From contig CAUYUJ010001418.1 of assembly GCA_963575745.1 (NCBI GenBank), positions 42,501-101,440 of the forward strand: a stretch of 58,940 bases of DNA. The letters run 5' to 3'. The DNA comes from Prorocentrum cordatum. Taxonomy: Eukaryota > Sar > Dinophyceae > Prorocentrales > Prorocentraceae. The notes under the pieces were generated by a model. The model was not told where the DNA came from, searched no databases, and was given only the letters and a program-made list of their open reading frames with translations. A program made the position numbers and the translations under genes. Numbering within the stretch: the stretch's first letter is position 1; every line of letters starts with the position of its first letter. This document shows positions 18,854 through 28,229 of this stretch, piece after piece.

Positions 18854-18999
18854 CTCCCCGGACCTCTCCCGGGGCGCCTTCTGACCAGGACCTCGAGGCG
18901 AACCCAGCGGTGGCGACGAGGGCCCCCGCGGAGGGCCCAAGAAGGGGAAAACGGGGAAAGGGCAGATGTATGAGCCATTTTCTGGAGGCCTGGAAATGG

Positions 19000-19171
19000 G
19001 CACCAACACCAACACAGGGGGGTGCCTCCACAGGGGGAAAAGATGATCCTGGATCTCGGCGTTGGCGGTAATGTTTCGGCCACCCTGGAGGCCAGAATAG
19101 TACCACCATCACCGAGATCGGGATCCCCTTTCCTCTGTGGAGGCACACCGAAGATATTGGTTTTGGTGTCA
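19000..19171. mobile_element. Foldback element, about 172 bp
   Basis: CACCAACACCAACAC...GGTGCCTCCACAGGGGG...GATCTCGGCG at the left is mirrored by ACCGAGATCGGGATCCCC...CTGTGGAGGCAC...TTGGTTTTGGTGTC at the right. Arms of about 70 bp around a short loop. Confidence 0.75.
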
Positions 19172-19276
19172 ACCTCTAGGCCAGCGACACTTTCTCGTTA
19201 AAGGCTGAACGACTTCTGCCATCATTCGACTCACGCTAGAGCGGCCGCAATTTGCTCCAACTGTCCCTGAAGATCT

Positions 19277-19375
19277 CCTGATTTACCTGGACTTATTCGG
19301 ATTTACCTGAATTTACCTAGATTGATCTGCATTTACCTGGATTTGTCTGCATTTACCTAGGTTTATCTGGGTCGA
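19277..19375. repeat. About 12-bp tandem repeat, GATTTACCTGGA
   Basis: Seven or eight diverged units (GGATTTACCTGA, GCATTTACCTGG) immediately downstream of the INTS4-like stop codon. Confidence 0.8.
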
Positions 19376-19506
19376 TCCCCACAAGTCGATTGGCGAAGAG
19401 TCCTCAAGCCCTTAGGGAATTTCCCCCTCTGAAATCCGAGGCGGGCGGGCGCCGTGGCTGTGAACAGCACCCTGACGGGCGCCCCGAGAGGCAGCACGTT
19501 CACCTC
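19363..19506 (-). CDS. INTS4: INTS4-like exon 8 (last), with stop
   Basis: Starts after GAGAG|GAGGTGAAC and encodes EVNVLPLGAPVRVLFTATAP, ending about 27 residues later. 48 codons including stop. Confidence 0.6.
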   Translation of the reverse strand, partial: EVNVLPLGAPVRVLFTATAPARLGFQRGKFPKGLRTLRQSTCGDRPR

Positions 19507-22500
19507 CTCTCGGATCGGGCGAAAGAGGGGGATAGCAAAGGGGGGGGGTGAGAATCTGCTCACGTAGCTGATTCTCCCGGCGCCTCCCGGCGCCGGAGGC
19601 GGCTATGTATCGAAGAATGGGCCCCTCTGTGGGGCCGAAACCAGCTACATGCAGCAAATTCCGTACCCCCCCTTTCCCAATCCCCCCCTTTCGTCCGGCC
19701 CGATCCTCGTACACGCGGCCGCGCCGCGCGAGCAGCCCCGCGCCCCCGCCGGCGACGCCGCCCGCGCCCGCGCAGCCGTCCACGCTCAGCACCGGCTGCA
19801 GCGACAGGGCCAGGCCTGGCGTGCTGCTTAGGTCGGGCCTGTCCCCCTGCAGGGGGAGCTTGGACGAAAAATGATCGAATATGTATAAAAGAATACTCCA
19901 GACATGCCCCGAAGTAGTAAAAAAAAACATCGTCCACATACCATGTTTCGACGCTTTTTGAATACCCCTCCTGTAGAGAGGGACAGGCCCGACTTACACT
20001 TCAGGGCCACATCCCAGATCCCAGAGATGAGTTCGAGCACCCAGAAACAGCATCGAAACCGTGTCGGACGAGTAACTATCGCCTCCGAGGGCCCGAGACA
20101 CGTGAAAGCCATGACATGTCGACACGTTCCTGGTGCTCAACAGTCTTTCCCGTGGTCAAGGCTAAAACAGGTTGGAACATCATAAGCCTGGCTCCTCCAG
20201 CGCACAGGGGAAGCCGAGGGGCACCTCGCACCGCACCTCTCGAGGAAGAAAAGAAAACGGCATACACACGTATTTTGTTGGCGCTGGGCGCGGGATTTCT
20301 TAGATCTACGCTGGACCCCCCTCCCGGGCGCGCGGAGCCAGGGGCGGCGCCGCAAGCGCCGCCAAGGGGGACTTCAGCGGCAATCCAAGAAATACACGTC
20401 GTTCATTTCTGATCATGGTCATTTCTAATTGTGCTCGTTTCTAGTTGTTCCTGGCCCCGTAGTGGCCAGTAAGAGGCTCAGGATAGAACAATCAGAAATG
20501 AAAGGATCTTCGCCTCAAAGGAATCAAAGAACTCTCGAATAATTAAACATGAACAATGTGTACACGAGGAGCGTCGAAAATTTACGTTCATGGCGTTTTT
20601 TCTTCTTCGAACCTCGCAGCGCCGGGGGGCAGAGCCTTCCAAGCCCGACCTCCTGGAGACCGTTCTTTTTTTGAATCGGCGATAACCCGGGGGGGGGGGG
20701 GAGGAGGGGACCGGCCGATATTCTGACCCTCGCGCTGTGGGCAGCCCTGCATATGCCCGCGCCCCCCTCCCGCGGCCCTGCACAACCGGCAAGGTTGGGT
20801 TATCCTGGGGGGGGGACCCAGAGATCCGACGTCGTGATTTTTTCAATACGGGATCCCCGGAGGTCTCGACCCATCCTCCAGGACCGGTTTTTCATCCTGA
20901 GTCGTTTTTTGACGGTCCCAGGGCCCGGCGAGGGCCCCTCGAGGCCGAAAATTGCGAAAAACCCGCGTCTTGATGTTTTCAACACGTTGGATCTCTGGGG
21001 AGAGGGGGGGGGGGGGGGCAAGCCCGACAACCCGAGCGATCGCCCGACCCTCCAAACAAAAACAGTCTCCTGCCGCACTCGGCGTCGGGCAGGGGCACGG
21101 CGACGGTGCTCTGCAGGTGCCCCGGGCCGGCCCCGCCGCCCGCCACGCACGGGTACTCGAGCCGCAGGGCGAGGCCTCCCCGCACGCTGGTCGCCACGCG
21201 CACCACGAGCCTGCCGCCCAGCGCGGCCGAGAAGCGCACCGGCAGCACGGGCTCCGGCGCCTCCTCCCTGCACCCCGCCTCTATCGGGTCGGGCGAAAGG
21301 GGGGGATAGCAAAGGGGGGGGTTGAGAATCAGCTCACGTAGCTGATTTTCCCGGCGCCTCCCGGCGCCAGGAGGCGCCCATGTATCGAGGAATGGGCCCC
21401 TCGGTGAGGCCGAAACCAGCTGCATGCAGCAAATTTCGTACCCCCCCCCCCTTTCCCAATCCCCCCCTTTCGCCCGGCCCGACTCTAGGCAAGCGCGCTC
21501 CACTGCGCGCAAAGCAACGACTCGCAAGTGGCCGGGTTCCGCCGTGAGGGATCTACGATAAATTGCATCGGAGCAGGCAGGTGCTTGTCAGATGTTTGCG
21601 AGTACTGGCCATGGCTCGGACGTCCATTCCCTGTGCCTTCTTCGATGTCGTGCGTGGTTTTTTTTTTGCCAAATGATCAAAGATGCTCCTCGATGGTCCT
21701 CGCCGACAGAAAAATGCACACGTCCGAGCGACGCCAAGAGTAGGCACTTTGCGAGCCGTGGAGCGCGCTCGGCGAGCCTCGGCACCCCCCTCCGCAGCGG
21801 CAGCCGCCGCCCCGAGCGCGCGCGGCCGGCCGGCGCCCTCCGCGCCGCAGACGTGGCACTCGTGCGCCTCGACGCGGGCCTCGGGGCCGAGGACGCCCTG
21901 GAAGTAGGCCCGGGAGAGCTCTGGCAGGAAGGCGGCGGGGGCTCGTCTGGCGGCGCCTGCAGCCTCGCCGGGGCCGGCGCCGAGCTCGCTGCAGCACCTG
22001 GCCAGGTCGCCAGAGAAGCCCTCGCAGGGCGCCAGGAGGCGCAGGGAGAGCAGCCGGAACGCGAGCAGGACCTGGGGGAAGCCCGAGGGCGCGCCATGCC
22101 AGCGGAAGCAGTGCATGAGCCGCGAAGTGGCGACGTGCACGCGGGAGCCGTGCCGCAGCAGCACCTCGGCGTCTCCGTCCTCGCAGTGCGCGAGCGCCTC
22201 CGCCGCGGCCAGCAGCAGCTCCGCCCAGGCGGCGACAGCGCGGAGGTGCCCCTCCCAGCAGACCTCGTCACCGCTGGAGCGGCGGGCGGCGCGCAGGCAG
22301 GCGCGTCGCAGGTGCCGCAACCTTCGGCGGTGGACAAACCTCCCTTTAGTAGACCTCCATGTGGTGAAAACGGCCCAGGACCGAGAACAACGGACCTGGA
22401 CCCACAAAAGTGACGGCCGCGACGCCCCCTCGCGAACCGAAAACGGCCAATTCGCTAATGGACGCGTCGGGGTAATTAGGAGGTCCGTCTGCCCCCGAAA

Positions 22501-25500
22501 CCTGCGCAGGCAACCTCGCGGCGGGGGGGCGACGCCCCCGCCGCCCGACCCGTGGCGCACGCCCGCGTAGCAGTCTGCCAGGCACGCCGCCCACGCCGCG
22601 ACGGAGGTGGCCCCCGCTCTGCCGCCGCCGGCGCTCGCCGGCCCGGGGTCGATGCCTGGGATGCAGCTGCAGAGCGCGGGGCGCTCCCCGGCGGCGGCGC
22701 GCAGCAGCTCGCGGAGCCGCTCGACCCGGAGGCTGTTGAGGTGCAGCGGCGCCACGCCCATGTCTGGTGGGCCTGTTCTCCACCACCACCACACGTTGGA
22801 GGGGGAGGGGGTCCTCCTCCTCCTGCTCCTCCTCCTCCTCCTCCTCCTCCTCCTCCTCCTCCTCCTCGCCCTCGTCCTCCTCCTCCTCCTCCTCCTCCTC
22901 CTCCTCCTCCTCCTCCTCCTCCTCCTCCTCCTCCTCCTCCTCCTCATCCTCCTCATCCTCCTCCTCGCCCTCGTCCTCCACCTCCTTCCCCCCGCCAACT
23001 TCTGGTGGCGGTGGTGGCAAAGAGGCCCACCCATGTCCCCCGCCGCGGCCAGGGAGGCGCCCGCCGTCTGGCTCGCCCTCGCGGTCTCGAGGAACAGCCT
23101 GTGGCCCAGGGCCCGGCACTGGCCGCCGCCCACGCGGCGGCCGGCGCACCCGGAGGCGTCCGCCGGCTCCAGGGCGCGCGCGTGCTTGCGCCCCAGCCGC
23201 CTCAGCGCCTCTCTGAGGAGCCCCTCGTCGGCACCGCGCGCAGAGTCGCCGGCCTCCAGCAGGAACGCGATGGCCCTCTCGAGGGCGTAGCCGTCCCCGA
23301 AGCGCGCCTCGCACAGCAGCCTCAGCACCAGCGAGCGGTCCGAGTGGAACGCCTGCAGCACGCTCGGCAGCTCGACGGAATCCTTCGTCAGCTTCTCGCC
23401 CTCGACCCTCCAGCGCAGGGCAACGCTGTGAGTGCGCATCAGATCCATCAGCATCTCGGCGGCGGCCTCGCGAACGCAGCTGTCGTCGTCGCTCAAGCAC
23501 ATTGTAGCCAGAGCTGCCAGGCGCTGAAAGATACCCTCCAGGGCCTTGCTGTACTTCAGCTCCCGCCTCCGCGTGCCGCTCAGGAGAACGTGCCACGCGG
23601 CTGCGCGCACGCTCGCCATTTCATCGTCAAGAGCGAAATAGAGCGCGCCGTGCCAGCGGACAGGCTCCAGCATATCACTGTGATCCTCATCCACAACTTG
23701 CTGCTCAAAATCCGCCGACCCCTTGGGGATCATCGGCGTGTGAGATGCTTCCCCCTCCCCAAACCCCTCCCCCGGGAGCCCGGTCCGGTCGATTTGGAGG
23801 GGGGGGGGGTCCGGCACGAGCGCGGGGGGTCCGGGACGAGCGCAGCACGGCCAGGACGAGCGGTTCACGGGGCCTTTCCGAGCCCACGAGGGCCTCAAGA
23901 CGGGCCAAGAAGCCCCCAAGAGGCCTCCAAGACGGCCCACGCAGGCCCCGAGACGCCAAACGACCGCTCCAAGACGCCCAAGATGGCCCCAAGACGGGCC
24001 AAGAGGTCTCCAAGACGGCCCCCGAGGTCCCAAACAAGCCTCCCAAGAGGGCCCCAAGAGTCTAAAATTGTTGATTTTCCATGGTGTTTTTCGATGGTTT
24101 TTTTCTTTTCCGCCTTCCCGGCTTCCCGACGCTCCAAGACGGGCAAAGAGGCCCCAAAGATAGCCCCAAGATGGCCCAAGAGGCCCCCAAGACGGCTTCC
24201 AGACGGCCCAAGACGGCCCCAAGACGGCCCAAGAGGTCCCCAAGACGGCCCAAGAGGGCCGATTTGGAGGGGGGGGGGGGGGGGTCCGGGACGAGCGCAG
24301 CACGGCCGGGACGAGCGGTTCACGGGGCTTCTCCGAGCCCAAGAAGGCCTCAAGACGGGCCAAGAAGAAGCCCCCAAGAGGCCTCCAAGACGGCCCACGC
24401 AGGCCCCGAGACGCCAAACGACCGCTCCAAGACGCCCAAGATGGCCCCAAGACGGGCCAAGAGGTCTCCAAGACGGCCCCCGAGGTCCCAAACAAGCCTC
24501 CCAAGAGGGCCCCGAGAGTCTAACATTGTTGATTCTCCATAGTGTTTTTCGATGTTTTTTGCTTTTCCGCCTTTCCCGCTTCCCGACGCTCCAAGACGGG
24601 CAAAGAGGCCCCAAAGATAGCCCCAAGATGGCCCAAGAGGCCCCCAAGACGGCCTCCGGACGGCCCAAGACGGCCCCAAGATGGCCCAAGAGGTCCCCAA
24701 GACGGCCCAAGAGGGCCCCAAGACGGCACCAAGAGGGGCCCAAGAGGGCGACCACACATGTTCAAACTCTAGCTTTCTGCCCCCAGGAGCCCCAGAGGGC
24801 ACCAAGATTGCCCCAAGAGGCTCCCAGAGGCCCTCACGAGGCCGCCCAGACGCCCCAAGGAACACCCAAGAAGCACCCCAGAGGCTCCGAAACGGCCCCC
24901 AAGTGGCTCCAAAACTCGCTTCCAGAGGCCCCCGAGAAGCGATCCGCGAGATCCCGATACACATACAAGAAGCCTCTCACCCTTAACCCATAACCCAGAG
25001 CCGTTTCTCCGTGTTCGCACATGGCCAGGCCAAGTTGACCCATCATGACTCCTGGGCAATCCCCCAAAAAAACTCCCGACCGCTACCGAAACGGCTCAAA
25101 GACATTCCCGAGCCCAACCTGGCTCCATTATGCCTCTCAGATGGCCCCAGATGAGACCACGACCGCCCGCGGTGTCGCCGTCCGCTCGGACCCCCCCGCG
25201 GAACTGCCCGAGACCCTCTGGCGCTGGCGGCGAACAGACACCAAACAAATATCACTCGCCTTTTAACCCCTTCGCAGCTTCTACTACCCCCAGATTGGCA
25301 TAAACAAGGGGTCGGCGGTGTGGCGTAAGCCTAAGAATCTGAGTTCTCCTTCTGGAAGGGGGGGATCCTGATGGCGCGGACAAACGTGTTGGGATCCCAG
25401 GTGGGCAGCGCCCCGATCGCGTCGAGCGCGGCAACCCTAAGAGCAGCCGACGTGGCCCCCAACTGGGAGAGGAGGGCGACGAAGATGTGCGTTGCCGTCC

Positions 25501-26107
25501 ACGTGGCATCGGTCGCTCCCGCATCCACGCGCGGCAGCGCGCGTGGCAGCAGTGCGCACGCATGAACTCGCACCTCCTCGGGGGAGAGCAAAGAAAGTCC
25601 CGATCGCGCTGCTCCCCGGAAACCCCTCCGGGCGTGCGTGTGGATCCGAACTTCGAGGCGCCTCCTGCCGTGGCGACGGGGGCCTCCCAGGAGGGCCCAG
25701 CAGCGCGAGAACGAGGGAAGGATGTAGGCGGCCACGCGCGAGCCCTCCCCCCACCCCCCACGAATTCCGAGGGGGGATGGGGGTTCACTCCGCTCGGTCG
25801 GGAGCTCCCGATCGAAGTGAACCCCCCCCCCTTAGAAATCATGGGGGGGGGGGTAGGGGTAGGGCTCGCATGTGGCCGCCGAGGGCACCTCGCCCTCCTC
25901 CGATCCTCGGCCTCGTGGTACAGGCAGTGGAGCGCGATCGTGCAGACCTCCTCGGACGTGCCCGCGTCGGCCTGGCAGCCGGCCGCCGCGCCCTCGCTTC
26001 GAGGAGGAGCGCCCTCGGCGGCCCTCGGCACGGCACGGAGGGCCTCGACGATGGCCCCCACCCTGGAGCGCGACATCGCCTCCCACAGGGCGCACGCGGC
26101 ACCGCTC
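19363..26107 (-). CDS. INTS4: INTS4-like Integrator HEAT-repeat subunit (3' eight exons)
   Basis: Exons (high to low): 26107-25906, 25576-25349, 23721-23031, 22763-22502, 22321-21778, 21263-21070, 19826-19706, 19506-19363. They total 2,386 nt and, after one leading phase base, give 794 codons plus stop; every junction keeps frame. Donors are GA, GA, GT, GT, GC, GA, GA; acceptors are AG, mostly AG|G. HEAT-like helices include EEVRVHACALLPRAL, GALYFALDDEMASVRAAAW and DDDSCVREAAAEMLMDL. The position of LDDEM..VR and the C-terminal beta domain (LPVRFSAALGGRLVV, GPGHLQSTVAVPL, EEVNVLPLGAPVRVL) match the layout of INTS4 as I recall it. In other eukaryotes INTS4 scaffolds INTS9/INTS11 in the nuclear Integrator complex, which cleaves snRNA and other nascent RNAs. 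The N-terminus lies beyond 26107 and was not found. Introns are largely TIR elements. Another HEAT-repeat protein remains possible. Confidence 0.65.
19507..19705. mobile_element. TIR element forming INTS4-like intron 7
   Basis: The intron (199 bp, donor GAG|GATC, acceptor GAGAG|G) is essentially one element. Its ends are GATCGGGCGAAAGAGGGGG and CCCCCCTTTCGTCCGGCC, an inverted pair flanked by GATC on both sides. A second copy lies in intron 5 (21286-21484). Confidence 0.75.
19706..19826 (-). CDS. INTS4: INTS4-like exon 7
   Basis: Reads TPGLALSLQPVLSVDG... to RRGRVYE. The acceptor AAG|CAGCACG abuts the end of the GTCGGGC-type element, and a second in-frame AG lies 3 nt further in (start 19823). 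Confidence 0.55.
19828..19997. mobile_element. GTCGGGC-type TIR element at the 3' edge of INTS4-like intron 6
   Basis: TTAGGTCGGGCCTGTCCCCC + TGCAGGGGG at the left; CCTCCTGTAGAGAGGGACAG + GCCCGACTTAC at the right. Read on the minus strand its last bases GCCCGACCTAAG supply the intron acceptor AG. Confidence 0.75.
19998..20195. repeat. Dispersed repeat of about 190 bp, copy 1
   Basis: GAGCACCCAGAAACAGCATC, GGGCCCGAGACACGTGAAA and TCCTGGTGCTC recur at 37960-38160 (GAGCACCCAGAAAAGGTGTC, GGGCCCGACACGTGAAAT). No gene. Confidence 0.65.
20255..20600. repeat. Degenerate foldback followed by a long repeat shared with 42766-42950
   Basis: 20255-20410 is a weak copy of the 445-644 foldback. 20403-20590 (TTGTTCCTGGCCCCGTAGTG, GAAAGGATCTTCGCC, GAACAATGTGTACACGAG) is paralleled by 42778-42945. 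Lies within INTS4-like intron 6. Confidence 0.6.
20816..21000. mobile_element. TIR element with GAGATCCGACG ends, copy 2
   Basis: CCCAGAGATCCGACGTCGTG ... CACGTTGGATCTCTGGGG. Close copy of 10338-10520. Part of INTS4-like intron 6. Confidence 0.75.
21070..21263 (-). CDS. INTS4: INTS4-like exon 6
   Basis: 64 codons plus two bases: EAPEPVLPVRFSAAL..., LALRLEYP, GPGHLQSTVAVPLPDAECG. Donor GGCAG|GAGACTG is a GA donor. Confidence 0.65.
21286..21484. mobile_element. TIR element in INTS4-like intron 5 (same family as intron 7)
   Basis: GGGTCGGGCGAAAGGGGGGG ... CCCCCCCTTTCGCCCGGCCC. The inner palindrome AATCAGCTCACGTAGCTGATT is shared with 19507-19705. Confidence 0.8.
21485..21777. mobile_element. 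TIR element with AGCGCGCTCCA ends in INTS4-like intron 5
   Basis: GCAAGCGCGCTCCACTGCGC + GCAAAG is mirrored by CTTTGCGAGCCGTGGAGCGC + GCTCGGC. The inner GGATCTACGATAAATTGCAT and the right end recur at 36729-36818. Confidence 0.7.
21778..22321 (-). CDS. INTS4: INTS4-like exon 5
   Basis: One base plus 181 codons: LRHLRRACLRAAR, HLRAVAAWAELLLAAAEALA, FPQVLLAFRLLSLRLLAPC, FLPELSRAYFQGVLG, ending GGAE at the GC donor GCCGAG|GCTCGCC. Confidence 0.65.
22322..22501. mobile_element. INTS4-like intron 4, TIR-like element with AGGTT duplication
   Basis: 180 bp, donor CGCAG|GTTTCGG, acceptor CCGAAG|GTTGCGG. Both edges carry AGGTT. Weak inverted ends (GGACAAACCTCCCTTTAG / CTAATTAGGAGGTCCGTCTG) suggest a TIR element. 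Confidence 0.55.
22502..22763 (-). CDS. INTS4: INTS4-like exon 4
   Basis: Encodes MGVAPLHLNSLRVERLRELL and SVAAWAACLADCYAGVRHG. Phase matches both neighbours. Confidence 0.65.
22764..23030. mobile_element. INTS4-like intron 3, a TIR element containing a (TCC)n tract
   Basis: 267 bp. The ends GGTGGGCCTGTTCTCCACCA and GGTGGTGGCAAAGAGGCCCA + CC are inverted; CATGTC stands on both sides (22759-22764, 23032-23037). Read on the minus strand it is G|GTGGGC ... CACCAG|A, a canonical GT-AG intron whose AG uses the first G of the duplicated GACATG. A (TCC)n tract of about 170 bp fills the centre. Related to 43697-44012. Confidence 0.75.
23031..23721 (-). CDS. INTS4: INTS4-like exon 3
   Basis: 230 codons plus one base: GSADFEQQVVDEDHSD, GALYFALDDEMASVRAAAWH, LATMCLSDDDSCVREAAAEM, FHSDRSLVLRLLCEARFG, ERAIAFLLEAGD, LREALRRLGRKHARALEP. 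The strongest HEAT-repeat portion. Confidence 0.7.
23722..25348. repeat. INTS4-like intron 2: two long diverged copies of GGCCCCAAGAC-type arrays
   Basis: 23800-24070 and 24255-24530 are near-duplicates, each with poly-G, GTCCGG(C/G)ACGAGCG, then GGGCCAAGA/CCAAGACGG words every 10-11 bp. GGTGTTTTTCGATG lies between (24083, 24542). 24560-24960 continues the array. Long frames in all phases are periodicity artefacts. Confidence 0.75.
25349..25576 (-). CDS. INTS4: INTS4-like exon 2
   Basis: Exactly 76 codons between CCCGAG|GAGGTGCG and CAGAAG|GAGAAC: EVRVHACALLPRALPRVD, HIFVALLSQLGATSAALRVA and TFVRAIRIPPFQK. Confidence 0.65.
25577..25905. other. INTS4-like intron 1 of the visible part, with a TIR element at 25731-25877
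   Basis: 329 bp, donor GCCGAG|GATCGG (GA), acceptor after CTTTCTTTGCTCTCCCCC + GAG. The inner element has inverted ends GGCCACGCGCGAGCCCTCCC / GGTAGGGCTCGCATGTGGCC and is shared with 41115-41251. Confidence 0.65.
25906..26107 (-). CDS. INTS4: INTS4-like exon 1 of the visible part
   Basis: One base plus 67 codons: CALWEAMSRSRVGAIVEALR, GTSEEVCTIALHCLYHEAE. Joined to exon 2 it gives HEAEEVRVHACALL. The upstream acceptor CCCCCGCGAG|G is preceded by pyrimidines. Confidence 0.6.
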
Positions 26108-26460
26108 CTCGCGGGGGAAGTACCGCCGGTCGGAAGGAGCGGGTGGAAACACGAAGTAGGAAGGCGTTGGAAGTAGCTCGGGCTTCCGCCCGCCCCCCGG
26201 AGGCGAAGGGAGCAGAACGACCGCTCGACCGCTGGAGCAGGACGGCGCCCAAAGCAGATCGGGATCTGAGGATCCAGGAATGCCCACTTCCAGCGACCGA
26301 CGTGTCTACACATGCAGTCCTCGCCTCCCCGTGCACCCCCCCTCCTCCGCCCTCCCCCGTCCTCTCCGCTCTCCTGGGAGGGGGGGGGGATGCACAGGCG
26401 GTGTACAATCGGCGTCGGCGGCACGGGCGCTTACGGGGATGCCAGGCCGTCGAAGCCGCA
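26108..26460. other. Segment where further INTS4-like 5' exons would be expected
   Basis: Minus-strand frames here have no recognisable HEAT motif. CCCTCCTCCGCCCTCCCC and a poly-G run occupy 26335-26390. No exon could be supported. Confidence 0.3.
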
Positions 26461-26555
26461 CGCGCGCACCCCCCCCCCCCCGGCAGGGGGGGGCGGGAGG
26501 AGGTGGAGGAGGAGGAGGACGAGGAGGAGGAGGAGGAGGAGGAGGACCGATGTAA
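26461..26555. repeat. Poly-C / (GGA)n microsatellite
   Basis: C10 tract, then GGAGGTGGAGGAGGAGG to about 26548. Confidence 0.85.
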
Positions 26556-26649
26556 AACCAGGACTCATCAACGATGCCGGACTGAACCCTCCCTCCAAGC
26601 TCGCTCTTCATCGGCCCCATACACGGATTTAGTTCCCGTTGGGAGACAA

Positions 26650-27115
26650 GTGTTCGCAGATCAGGAAGCGTGCCAAAACACCGTTCTTGGAGCTCCAACA
26701 CAATGAATCAAACTGACACTTGCGTATTGACGACCCTGAGTCGTGCCAGAACAACATTCCTGGGACTTCAACACAGCGACTCAACGTATTTGTTGACTCC
26801 TGACAGCTGTTCAAGACAAATGCGCGCGGCGCTGAGGCGAGAGCCACAGTTTACACATGGATCGCCCTCAACATTTGAAAGTATTGGAATGGTTTGGGAC
26901 ACATGTGCGCGGCGCTGGGGCGAGAGCCACATTTCGAAAACGACCCGCCCTCAATCCGTGAAGCTCCTGCAAATGTTTAACATACTCCTGCGCAGCAGTA
27001 AGGTGAGAACCACATGTTGTAAACGACCCGTCCTCAACCTGGGAAGCTCTGGCGCTGAAGCGAGAACCACATTTTGGAAGCGACACGCCCTCCATTTGTG
27101 AAACCGTCGCCAATT
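26650..27115. repeat. Satellite of about 80 bp with GCGCGCGGCGCTGAGGCGAG, array 1
   Basis: Diverged units each contain GCGCGGCGCTNNGGCGAGAG + CCACATTT, CCCGCCCTCAA and CGTGAAGCTCCTGCAA. A cleaner array lies at 54810-55170. Both arrays are followed by AGGCGAAACGCCCGGCCCG and then a (GGA)n tract. Confidence 0.75.
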
Positions 27116-27239
27116 CATAAGCTTCAAGATCATGGACGGCAAGGAGGTCTGAGGCGAAACGCCCGGCCCGTCCTTCCGACGAGCCCCAGGGTGCGACAGG
27201 TTAGAGTGATTTGTAAGGACAAAGACTGGAGGAAGAACA
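27116..27239. repeat. Common 3' flank of the 80-bp satellite
   Basis: GAGGCGAAACGCCCGGCCCG, GGGTGCGACAGG and TGTAAGGA are shared in order with 55185-55262. Confidence 0.6.
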
Positions 27240-27279
27240 GGAGGATGAGGAGGAGGAGGGGGAGGAGGAGGAGGATAGT
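27240..27279. repeat. (GGA)n tract before relict spliced leaders
   Basis: GGAGGATGAGGAGGAGGAGG ending GATAG just before TTCCGTAGC. Confidence 0.85.
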
Positions 27280-27331
27280 TCCGTAGCAATGTTGGCTCAA
27301 GCCACTTTGGCTCAAGGCATTTGGGCTCAAG
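27280..27331 (+). other. Three tandem relict dinoflagellate spliced leaders
   Basis: 27280-27301 matches the 22-nt leader with two mismatches (TCCGTAGCAATGTTGG + CTCAAG). It is followed without gap by CCACTTTGGCTCAAG (27302-27316) and GCATTTGGGCTCAAG (27317-27331), the truncated form expected each time a leader-bearing cDNA re-enters the genome and is trans-spliced again. No coding sequence is recognisable downstream; a (GGA)n tract follows. Confidence 0.7.
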
Positions 27332-27420
27332 CCACCGGGGGAGAAGGGAGGAGGAGGGAGGAGGAGGAGAGGAGAGGAGGAGAAGGAGGAGGAGGAGGAG
27401 GAACGCGGGGACCGTCTCTT
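27332..27420. repeat. (GGA)n tract
   Basis: GAAGGGAGGAGGAGGGAGG and similar, about 75 bp. Confidence 0.8.
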
Positions 27421-27439
27421 CAAAACGAGGACCCAACAA

Positions 27440-28085
<646 letters not shown>

Positions 28086-28229
28086 CAAAGACGTAAAAAA
28101 CCTCCTCTGGCCAGGCACCGAGGGGCACCGTGGGGGCCCATGGCTTCTGCTTTCTACCCCCCACTGCCATAATGGTAGTTCCTGAAACCCACCACGACTG
28201 CGGACTTGAAGCCCAAAGGGCTACGGCCT
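28086..28229. other. Short unique spacer
   Basis: Two ACCCACCACGACTG-like words; no gene. Confidence 0.3.

Noticed and set aside
21553-24504. A single 983-codon minus-strand frame
   Set aside because: It runs through intron 2 arrays, the (TCC)n-filled intron 3 and intron 4. Only the exon parts are protein-like; the Arg-rich middle is microsatellite.
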